From a virus: a DNA stretch of 32,664 nucleotides. The position numbers and the translations under genes are program-made. Within the stretch, counting starts at the first letter, position 1, and every line of letters begins with the position of its first letter. Below, one piece after another: positions 13,204 through 19,151 of this stretch. The stretch covers positions 1 to 32,664 of IMG/VR virus record IMGVR_UViG_3300037010_001623, one strand, 5' to 3'. The notes under the pieces were generated by a model. The model did no database searches and was not told the DNA's origin. It saw only the letters and a list, made by a program, of their open reading frames with translations.

Positions 13204-13351
13204 GCAGCGTTCCCCACGGTGGCTACCATGCGGTGGAAGGCGCTGTTTTTGCGCTTTCCCCAGAATGCTTCTACATCCGCGTCGGTCGCATTGCTTGGCG
13301 TACCCAAGCTGCAAAAGTGAATGCTTGAATGTTACTATTCGTATTAGCCAT
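13200..13351 (-). pseudogene. Small ORF broken by a single-base frameshift
   Basis: An ATG at 13351 with a good AGGAG Shine-Dalgarno sequence 9 nt upstream opens a frame of only 26 codons (stop at 13271). The -1 frame is open from just before the TTTT run near 13315 and continues to a stop at 13200 with ordinary-looking protein (ATDADVEAFWGKRKNSAFHR). Adding one T to the T4 run would join MANTNSNIQAFTF to this part and give a coherent 50-residue protein. No slippery heptamer is present, so a mutation or sequencing error is likelier than programmed shifting. Product unknown; it follows the Phd-like antitoxin. Confidence 0.5.
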
Positions 13352-13382
13352 GATATTTGTCTCCTGTACAGACATTGATTGG

Positions 13383-13592
13383 TTAGCCTTGCTCTGGTGT
13401 TTGCCGCACCGGGGCTTGGCGTTCTTTTTTGCCCTCCATTGCCTCCAACTTCAGCATCAACTCCATGTAATGCTCCATTGTCATCAAGACGTGACTATCT
13501 ATGCCGTGCGCCGTAATGATGACGGGTTCTTGGAATGCTGCCCTAAGCAGCTTTCCTAATTCTTGCTTGAGTTCGGTCTTCGTTGCTTTCAT
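13383..13592 (-). CDS. Phd/YefM-like antitoxin, no toxin found
   Basis: The 69-residue protein has the Phd/YefM pattern: an N-terminal helix (KATKTELKQELGKLLRAAF), then EPVIITAHGIDSHVLMTMEH and YMELM, matching the beta-hairpin and 'hG.p.avL...eyy.l' helix of prevent-host-death antitoxins. The DNA-binding part is complete but the C-terminal toxin-binding tail is short and polar (KKERQAPVRQTPEQG). No RelE- or Doc-like toxin is next to it; the only downstream ORF is small and broken. A possible promoter TTGCCA (13627-13622), 16 nt, TAATAT (13605-13600) puts the start close to the ATG. It might be an orphan antitoxin carried as a moron, or a repressor. Confidence 0.68.
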   Translation of the reverse strand: MKATKTELKQELGKLLRAAFQEPVIITAHGIDSHVLMTMEHYMELMLKLEAMEGKKERQAPVRQTPEQG

Positions 13593-13740
13593 TTCGCCTA
13601 TATTATCTATTTTTCACTTATTGGCAACCACTATTTGCTATGGGCGGCAGAAAAACGCGCATTGCTCTGTTTAAGGCGTTGATAAATTGGCGGTTGGGTG
13701 TGAGAATTAAATTTTATTTGGGCAAATCTTGGGGAAGATT

Positions 13741-14412
13741 ATGGGCTTCAGATTCAGGAAAAGCATAAAGTTGCTTCCGGGTGTTCGGGTGAACATCAGC
13801 AAGGGTGGTGCAAGCCTTTCTGTCGGCGGGAGAGGTGCAACTGCGAATATCAGCAAGCGCGGGGTTAGGACTACGGTTGGCATACCCGGCACGGGGTTTT
13901 CTTACACGGCGCAGCCCGTCAAATACAACACATCAAAAAACACCACAGCCACACCTCCAACGGTACAAGCTGGCAGTGATAATGTTGCCCTGCAATTGGC
14001 AATAACGCTTATCATCATGGGCGCTATAGGCGCAACTGTTCACCAGTGCGCCCCAAGTAAAGCAGTTATCGCCGAATCAGAGGTGATTGCAACGCCAGTA
14101 AAACCTGAAGAATCTAGAGCAATTAATTTTAAAAAACCAACATGGTGCCGGAAGGCAAAAACCACTGTGGAACTGATGGTGTGTGGCGATAGCGATTTAT
14201 CAGAATCAGCCGTCGCACTGGATAATCTCTGGGATGATTATAAGGCGACGCAACCAAAAGCTGATATTGCCAAGGCGCGTGCCTACCTGCGATCTTGGAA
14301 CAAAGATATATTTCAAGCCTGTGATTCTAGCCCCAACATGAACCTGTGCATTGCGCAAGCCTATGGCGTGGTGCTGAATCACAAGCTACTTTCCCCAGTG
14401 AAAAAAAACTGA
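13741..14412 (+). CDS. DUF4236 plus LprI-like membrane protein (moron)
   Basis: A 223-residue rightward gene inside the leftward late operon. Residues 1-53 are a DUF4236 domain (MGFRFRKSIKLLPGVRVNIS, GGRGATANISKRGVRTTVGI). A membrane helix follows at about 85-105 (LQLAITLIIMGAIGAT), then a C-terminal domain with WCRKAKTTVELMVCGDSDLS and spaced Cys/Trp resembling the lysozyme-inhibitor LprI family. The ATG at 13741 has GGGGA upstream and matches the usual DUF4236 start; an in-frame TTG 12 nt earlier is less likely. Opposite orientation, its own leader and insertion between terminase and portal are typical of a lysogenic conversion gene. Possible promoter: TTGATA (13679), 17 nt, GAGAAT. Confidence 0.8.
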   Translation: MGFRFRKSIKLLPGVRVNISKGGASLSVGGRGATANISKRGVRTTVGIPGTGFSYTAQPVKYNTSKNTTATPPTVQAGSDNVALQLAITLIIMGAIGATVHQCAPSKAVIAESEVIATPVKPEESRAINFKKPTWCRKAKTTVELMVCGDSDLSESAVALDNLWDDYKATQPKADIAKARAYLRSWNKDIFQACDSSPNMNLCIAQAYGVVLNHKLLSPVKKN

Positions 14413-14497
14413 CGCTCATGGCTTACGTTCCGGTCGGGATGGCATTTGAAAAGCCATGCGAATGGCGCAAGGTAAGCGATTTGGACAACTGGTTCGG

Positions 14498-16321
14498 CTA
14501 GATATACACCCCGTCTTCATACGCGCCTTCAATCGCTTCCACGCGCCCCAGACTAACGCCCCGCGCAATCATCAACGCCACGGCGGGGTCAATCTTGTCA
14601 GGGCTGGACTTTTTATCAGGTTTGACGTTAAGCGACGGGTCAAGCGTTGCCACCACGTTGCCCATTGCCCACGTCAGCAGCGGGTCATTAGCGTGTTGTA
14701 ACTTGCCGCCTTGGTAGTCATGCTCCAAGGCTCGCATCGCAGGGGACATAGACTGATAGCCCATGCCATACCCCACCATCGGCAGCCCGAATTCCATCAG
14801 CTTATTGACTATCCAGCCGCTATTCCAACGGTCAATCCCCACTGCTTCCAGCTTCGGCAATGCAAACAGAATACCTTTCTCGTTGGCATGACCCGCTTGC
14901 CATTCGTCCCCCAGCAAATCGGCAATGATGTATTCGTAGTCGGTCACATTGCCCGGCGTGGCTATCAGCCAGCCATCCCGAATCCATTGATCATAAGGCA
15001 CGCTGCGCGACTTGATCGCGTTGTCCACTTGATCTTGCGGCACGTAAGAACGTTGCCATACGCGGATTGCACCGTCCGGCATAAATGCCAGCAACGCCAC
15101 GCTGCATAAGTCGGAGACGCTCGCAAGGTCAAGCCCTGCATAGATACGTTCCGCGCACGCTAGGTCTGCCAGCGCGTACTCAGTGCCGCATTGCGCCCAT
15201 AAATCAGGGTTCAGCCACGACACCGCCGACGATAGCCAAATACTAAAATTCTTGGTCAGCACCCCGACCCGCGCCACGGGTGAATTCTGCGCTTTGACCA
15301 CCTGCCCTTGCAGGTAGTCGAATTTAACTGAGCCGCGCATTTGCGGCTGCCCATCGGCACGGACACCGCACGGGTATTCAAGGTTAGGATTGGCTTTTAC
15401 CCATGCCGCTGGGTCTTTCCATTCGTTTTCCCAGTCGTCAAGGGTGTATATCACCCCAAAATGCTCATCATCAGCATACGCGCCTTCCAAAATCTTGCAG
15501 GTGTACTCGCGCTGCTCAAGGCAAATCGACGCTTCTTTGTTATTGGTGAAGCCTGCCGTGGTGATTTCCCATAGCAACGGCTGCGACCGTGCGCCCTGCC
15601 CTGATACCAATACATCATGAATTTCACGGGTTTTATGGGCGTGCAGCTCATCCACTAAGGCAAAATGCGGGTTAGCGCCGTCAATTGCTTCGGATTCGCG
15701 GGAAAGGGGAATGAATATGCCGTCATTGCTGGGGCATTCGATGTGGCTTTCGGAATCGCGGATTTTGATCTTTTTGGCAATGTGCTTGGAATAGCCCAGC
15801 ATCTTCCGCGCATCTTTCCAGAGCCGTTTGGCTTGTTCGCGGGTGGTGGCGGCGGCGTAGATCTCCGGTGCGCCCTCGCGGTCTTTCAGCAAACCGAAGC
15901 CGCCGATACCCGCCAGCTTGATCGTTTTGCCGTTTTTCCGCGCCACTTCTTCGTAAACCTGCCGAAAACGGCGCTTGCCGTTGGTGCGCAGCCAGCCGAA
16001 TACCACGGTCACTATCCAGCATTGCCACGGCTCAAGCTCCACGCGCTTGCCGCGCCATTCGCCCTTGTAATGGGAGAGGTACGACATAAACACCAGCACA
16101 CGGGCCGCTGAATAGTCGTCGAAATACAAGCCGCGCTCATGCCCCGTGGCACGGTCACGCTCGTCACGCTCTACCGCCAGCCGCACCCAGCGACACGCCA
16201 CAATCTCACCGGATAGCACGCCGTTGGCGTAGGCACGCGCATCCGCCAACCCACGTTGGGCAATAGCGGCTTGATCGGGTGAGAATGGGCGTATTTTTGG
16301 AAAAGCGGCTGGTCTTGTCAT
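14498..16321 (-). CDS. terL: Terminase large subunit
   Basis: A 607-residue packaging motor of the HK97/Terminase_1 type. The ATPase has a variant Walker A in YEEVARKNGKTIKLAGIG (near residue 140) and Walker B FALVDELHAHK (near 222); WEITTAGFTNNKEASIC is the coupling motif III region. The C-terminal nuclease starts at RIYAGLDLASVSDLCSVALL, whose Asp residues should bind metal, and ends near HANDPLLTWAMGNVVAT. It cuts concatemers and pumps DNA into the portal. It overlaps the small subunit by 4 nt. Its end converges on the rightward DUF4236 gene; I see no strong terminator between them, only a 5-bp ATGGC/GCCAT stem. Confidence 0.95.
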   Translation of the reverse strand: MTRPAAFPKIRPFSPDQAAIAQRGLADARAYANGVLSGEIVACRWVRLAVERDERDRATGHERGLYFDDYSAARVLVFMSYLSHYKGEWRGKRVELEPWQCWIVTVVFGWLRTNGKRRFRQVYEEVARKNGKTIKLAGIGGFGLLKDREGAPEIYAAATTREQAKRLWKDARKMLGYSKHIAKKIKIRDSESHIECPSNDGIFIPLSRESEAIDGANPHFALVDELHAHKTREIHDVLVSGQGARSQPLLWEITTAGFTNNKEASICLEQREYTCKILEGAYADDEHFGVIYTLDDWENEWKDPAAWVKANPNLEYPCGVRADGQPQMRGSVKFDYLQGQVVKAQNSPVARVGVLTKNFSIWLSSAVSWLNPDLWAQCGTEYALADLACAERIYAGLDLASVSDLCSVALLAFMPDGAIRVWQRSYVPQDQVDNAIKSRSVPYDQWIRDGWLIATPGNVTDYEYIIADLLGDEWQAGHANEKGILFALPKLEAVGIDRWNSGWIVNKLMEFGLPMVGYGMGYQSMSPAMRALEHDYQGGKLQHANDPLLTWAMGNVVATLDPSLNVKPDKKSSPDKIDPAVALMIARGVSLGRVEAIEGAYEDGVYI

Positions 16322-16749
16322 AGTTCGTCGAAGAGGTCGACTTGTCCGGGGTCGGATAGGCGCATTGCTACCCGCGCAGGTGGGGTTAGCCCCAGTTGCT
16401 TAGCATACGCCATTATGGGCTTCAGCAGTTTGTTCCATGCGGTAAACGTACCCGTTTCAGCCTCGTATCCGGTGCTGGTTTTCTGCGTCATGCCGACGAG
16501 TTCGAGCTTTTCATCCAGTTCAATGAAGCGGGCGAATGTGCTGCAATAGACCGCCAGCATATCTGCGTCGAGTTCATTGATAATGTTATGCCGCACGAGG
16601 TTTTCCGCGATTTCGTGCCAGTGCTTGCGTGATAACGGGCTTAACCATTCGGGCGGTTCAGGTATGCCCACGGCAATGGGCTTGCTGGTCGGCACGCCCG
16701 TGCCTGCAAAATCGTAGTGTATGACGGTAGCGGTAGCGGTTTCGTCCAT
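16318..16749 (-). CDS. terS: Terminase small subunit, P27 family
   Basis: A 143-residue protein directly before terL. IPEPPEWLSPLSRKHWHEIA followed by LVRHNIINELDADMLAVYCS and the C-terminal KQLGLTPPARVAMRL are the marks of the P27-type small subunit, which recognises packaging sites and loads the large subunit. The ATG at 16749 was chosen because it follows GGGGC and lies 2 nt after the HNH gene stop; the longer open frame overlaps that gene completely. Confidence 0.9.
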   Translation of the reverse strand: MDETATATVIHYDFAGTGVPTSKPIAVGIPEPPEWLSPLSRKHWHEIAENLVRHNIINELDADMLAVYCSTFARFIELDEKLELVGMTQKTSTGYEAETGTFTAWNKLLKPIMAYAKQLGLTPPARVAMRLSDPGQVDLFDEL

Positions 16750-16750
16750 G

Positions 16751-17080
16751 TTATTGCCCCTGCTTGGTTGGGTTGCCAAAGCCGCCATCTTTCGAGGCGG
16801 TTTTGCGGGAATGGCACGGTTTGCATAGCGCCTGCCAGTTAGTTGAATCCCAAAACAGTGCCATATCGCCCTTGTGTGGCTTGATGTGGTCAACCACGCT
16901 TGCTGCGGTAACGCGCCCCGTGGCAGCGCAGGTCACACACAAGGGGTTCTGTTGCAGAAACCCCAGTCGGGCGCGTTGCCATGCGCTGTTATAGCCGCGC
17001 TCGTGGGCGTTCTCGCGCACCTCAGGGCGTAGTACCTTGAGTGCGTTGGGAGGCTGGAAGGACGGCAGGCGTTGTGCCAT
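16751..17080 (-). CDS. HNH endonuclease
   Basis: A 109-residue HNH nuclease with CVTCAATGRVTAASVVDHIK, then NWQALCKPCHSRKTASKDG. The two CxxC pairs should bind structural zinc, and the His of VDHIKPH with the Asn/His of the second half form the beta-beta-alpha metal site. In HK97-type phages an HNH protein encoded next to the terminase is required for efficient terminase cleavage at cos sites, and the position before terS fits that role here; this favours cos packaging. Confidence 0.9.
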   Translation of the reverse strand: MAQRLPSFQPPNALKVLRPEVRENAHERGYNSAWQRARLGFLQQNPLCVTCAATGRVTAASVVDHIKPHKGDMALFWDSTNWQALCKPCHSRKTASKDGGFGNPTKQGQ

Positions 17081-17358
17081 TAGTCTTCTACCGCGATTTG
17101 GCGCTTGGCTTTAAGGCGGTAATTGAGCCAGTGGAACAATATAGTGGTGATTAACCCCCCCGCACCCATCACAATGCCCGTGATAATGCCGATAATCTGC
17201 CATTGCTCGACCGTGTAGCCGAACATGTGTGGCATATCCAGTGTTGCCGCTAGCGTTACTGTGCTCGCCGCCGATACTCCGGTTACTTTTGCTGCGATAG
17301 CAGCGACTGTTTGTGTCATGTTGTTCTTTTCGGTGATGTTGACGGATGCGGACAACAT
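17080..17358 (-). CDS. Probable holin
   Basis: A 92-residue protein with one clear membrane helix (about residues 55-78, WQIIGIITGIVMGAGGLITT), a hydrophobic Ala/Thr-rich N-terminal half (TVAAIAAKVTGVSAASTVTL) that may form a second, and a basic tail (NYRLKAKRQIAVED). Place in the lysis cassette and size fit a class II holin. The start at 17358 is preferred for its GGGAG Shine-Dalgarno sequence; a second ATG 13 codons later (MTQTVA) could give a shorter form, the dual-start arrangement seen in some holins. Confidence 0.75.
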   Translation of the reverse strand: MLSASVNITEKNNMTQTVAAIAAKVTGVSAASTVTLAATLDMPHMFGYTVEQWQIIGIITGIVMGAGGLITTILFHWLNYRLKAKRQIAVED

Positions 17359-17374
17359 AGGTGTGACTCCCGTG

Positions 17375-17578
17375 TTAGTTGCTCGCTTTTTTAACGTCTG
17401 GATAGACCATGCCGTACTGTTCCGCTAAGCGGCTCAGGGCATCGCTACGCATCCGTGCATAGGCTTTCATGCGTTCGTCGTGCATACGCACTTCTAGCTG
17501 CATGAGATCTTCATACGCGGCTTCTTGCGCGGCTATATCGTCGGTGTAGGCTTGTTGCAATTGATCGTGGCGCGTCAT
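17375..17578 (-). CDS. Small coiled-coil protein of the lysis cassette
   Basis: A 67-residue, mostly helical, charged protein (QQAYTDDIAAQEAAYEDLMQ, ERMKAYARMRSDALSRLAEQ) between endolysin and holin genes. It has no signal peptide, lipobox or membrane segment, so it is not an evident spanin. ATGA overlap with the endolysin stop indicates coupled translation. No function recognised. Confidence 0.65.
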   Translation of the reverse strand: MTRHDQLQQAYTDDIAAQEAAYEDLMQLEVRMHDERMKAYARMRSDALSRLAEQYGMVYPDVKKASN

Positions 17579-18504
17579 GGGGTGGCTCGCTTGTGGGTCA
17601 TGTAAAGGTTAATGCCGAGGTGTATCAAGCTGGGCAAGGCTGACCGGAAACCGGAGACAACGAAGGCTTCCTGCATCATTTCCGCGCCCGTGGCAGGGCT
17701 AATGCCGGGGATGTAGCCCAGCATCGCGGCTATACCCACGCCGCCACTGATTAACATGCCGATGTGGGTTTTTTTGCCGGATAACCATGTATTAGCCGTT
17801 GCGGGTGGTGGCACTGGCACGGGCGATAGCATGGCGGGTACGGGATGGCAGATCGTGGGTGGCGGCGGTTCGGGGTCTGGTTCAGGGTCGGGTGGTAGTG
17901 GGGCGGATTCGGCGGCTGCCAAGGCTTCGAGGAATAAAGCATGGTAACGCGCCACCTTTCCGGCTTGATCACGCCCGTTGACTACCCGACGGGCTTGTAT
18001 TGCGTCTAAATTGCCGGATTTGTCGGTGTAATCGGCTAACGCTTTTCCGGTGAAATCGCCGTCTAACATGCCTTCCACCAGTACTTTTAACGACACGGGC
18101 ATGGTTAGGATGCGTTCCGGCTCGGCTTCTAGCGGTATCCCGTGTTTTATTCCCTGGTTGCGAAAATTAGTGCGGCCCGTGAGCTGTACCAATCCGCCTG
18201 TGTAGCGTGCGCCGTCGCCTTTTTTGGTGTTGCCTAGGCGTTTGGCTACGTCGGGGCGGTCGCCCGTGGGGTCATACATTCGCATTAAGTAATCATGCCC
18301 ACCATTTTCGGGGGTGGGCTGCATCGTGGTGGCGGTTTCGTGGTAAGCGGTCGCAAAAATATAGGCAAGGTGGGTTATGCGCCCGCGTGGGTGGTGCGCT
18401 TGCCAGTAGTCGAGCAGGGCTTCTATGCCGTCAACCTGATGCTGTTCGAGGGCGCCGCCGTAAAGCGTGGGGCGGATGGCATTAAAGAATACTTCCCGAT
18501 TCAT
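17575..18504 (-). CDS. Endolysin, GH19-like, with C-terminal membrane domain
   Basis: A 309-residue lysin. Residues 1-170 are a chitinase/lysozyme-like GH19 domain: LAYIFATAYHETATTMQPTP carries the likely catalytic Glu in AYHET, and YTGGLVQLTGRTNF is the substrate-cleft motif typical of phage GH19 muramidases. A proline-rich linker follows (about 196-232, PLPPDPEPDPEPPPP), then a hydrophobic C-terminal region (THIGMLISGGVGIAAMLGYI, SALPSLIHLGINLYM) with one or two membrane segments. GGAGG precedes the ATG. The C-terminal part is unusual for a soluble endolysin and suggests membrane anchoring or a built-in holin-like function. Confidence 0.85.
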   Translation of the reverse strand: MNREVFFNAIRPTLYGGALEQHQVDGIEALLDYWQAHHPRGRITHLAYIFATAYHETATTMQPTPENGGHDYLMRMYDPTGDRPDVAKRLGNTKKGDGARYTGGLVQLTGRTNFRNQGIKHGIPLEAEPERILTMPVSLKVLVEGMLDGDFTGKALADYTDKSGNLDAIQARRVVNGRDQAGKVARYHALFLEALAAAESAPLPPDPEPDPEPPPPTICHPVPAMLSPVPVPPPATANTWLSGKKTHIGMLISGGVGIAAMLGYIPGISPATGAEMMQEAFVVSGFRSALPSLIHLGINLYMTHKRATP

Positions 18505-18529
18505 GGCGGCTTCCTCCGTTTTTGGGCAT

Positions 18530-18551
18530 AAAAAAACCCGCTAGGCGGGTT
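18530..18551 (-). terminator. Rho-independent terminator before the lysis genes
   Basis: Minus-strand AACCCGC, CTA loop, GCGGGTT, then a T run. It overlaps the stop codon of the 128-residue gene and lies about 25 nt before the endolysin start, so lysis and packaging genes require read-through. Its tail sequence (GGGCATAAAAAAA on the plus strand) is shared with the terminator at 13035-13068. Confidence 0.92.
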
Positions 18552-18936
18552 AAGTGGTGGGTGTTGGCGGCTGTTTCGCCGCGTTTTTGACTTCTTTGGC
18601 GATGATCGCGCTTAGTAGCTTTCCGGCGGCTTCGTTGATCGTGCCGTCGGGGTAAATCATGCCTAGCGCAGCGGCTTTCTGCACCAAGCCGCGCAGCCCT
18701 TCGGTAATGTGGATGCTGCTTTTTTCGGAGAGTTCGGCTAAATCGTATTGCGCTAGCACCCATGCTTGTTTGTAAACATCACCCTCGGCGGGGATGGCTT
18801 GCTCTAGCGGTAGGGTAACGGCGGTATTGCGCCAGCCTATGCAGAGGTTCTGGAAGTTGTGGTTGCGACTTAGGGTTAGGAGGCAGTCGTTGTTTGCGCG
18901 GCGCTTGTGTTGCTTTAGCCAGTCACTCCATAACAT
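18550..18936 (-). CDS. Unknown protein, first gene after late promoter module 1
   Basis: A 128-residue protein opening MLWSDWLKQHKRRANNDCLL, with KSSIHITEGLRGLVQKAAAL and a C-terminal Ala/Lys helix ending KQPPTPTT. I do not recognise it. Its Shine-Dalgarno sequence AAGGA directly touches the (CTGGG)14 tandem repeat, so repeat length or folding could affect its translation. It sits alone between the late promoter module and the terminator at 18530, the position of the short late leader transcript in lambda, though here it is coding. Confidence 0.72.
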   Translation of the reverse strand: MLWSDWLKQHKRRANNDCLLTLSRNHNFQNLCIGWRNTAVTLPLEQAIPAEGDVYKQAWVLAQYDLAELSEKSSIHITEGLRGLVQKAAALGMIYPDGTINEAAGKLLSAIIAKEVKNAAKQPPTPTT

Positions 18937-18950
18937 GCGGCATCATCCTT

Positions 18951-19020
18951 CCCAGCCCAGCCCAGCCCAGCCCAGCCCAGCCCAGCCCAGCCCAGCCCAG
19001 CCCAGCCCAGCCCAGCCCAG
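18951..19020. repeat. (CCCAG)14 pentanucleotide tandem repeat, possible G-quadruplex
   Basis: Fourteen perfect copies of CCCAG on the plus strand; the leftward transcript carries (CUGGG)14, that is GGG tracts separated by two bases, which satisfies the usual G-quadruplex pattern many times over. It lies in the 5' leader of the 18550-18936 gene, between the hairpin of the late promoter module and the Shine-Dalgarno sequence. Perfect short repeats of this kind slip easily, so copy number probably varies. Confidence 0.95.
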
Positions 19021-19043
19021 CCTGCAAATCATAGATTTTTCTC

Positions 19044-19151
19044 CCTGAAATGACTACGCCCAGTCGGTTATTAGCCGCTGGGCGTAGTTTCGTCGAATTA
19101 TAGAAAAATCCTATGCAAAAACGGTGCATAAGTCAATAGGCAGGTTTATTA
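19044..19151 (-). promoter_or_regulatory. Late promoter-hairpin module, copy 1
   Basis: Same block as at 13094-13203. Leftward: TTGACT (19136-19131), conserved GCACCGTTTTT, TAGGAT at 17 nt, TATAATTCG (19102 down) and, 9 nt later, the stem CTACGCCCAG/CTGGGCGTAG (19087-19078 with 19063-19054) extended by an inner CGG/CCG. The loop and inner stem differ between copies while the outer stem is identical. The distance TTGACT to TATAAT is 28 nt in both, so either the less conserved -10 is used or TATAAT is an activated promoter with ACCGTT at its -35 place. It abuts the stop of the methyltransferase gene. Confidence 0.78.

Noticed and set aside
13178-13378. Rightward frame starting MHKSIGRF, similar to one at 19124
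   Set aside because: The similarity reflects the duplicated promoter module read on the wrong strand; the remaining sequences are unrelated and lack ribosome sites.
18482-18763. Leftward Arg-rich frame overlapping the 128-residue gene
   Set aside because: It is a shadow frame with an unlikely Arg/His-rich composition, crossing the terminator.
18951-19020. CRISPR array
   Set aside because: A 5-bp unit without spacers is a microsatellite, not an array.
18923-19129. Leftward frame through the pentanucleotide repeat encoding GLGWA units
   Set aside because: It exists only because (CTGGG)14 lacks stops; it overlaps the promoter module and hairpin and has no ribosome site.
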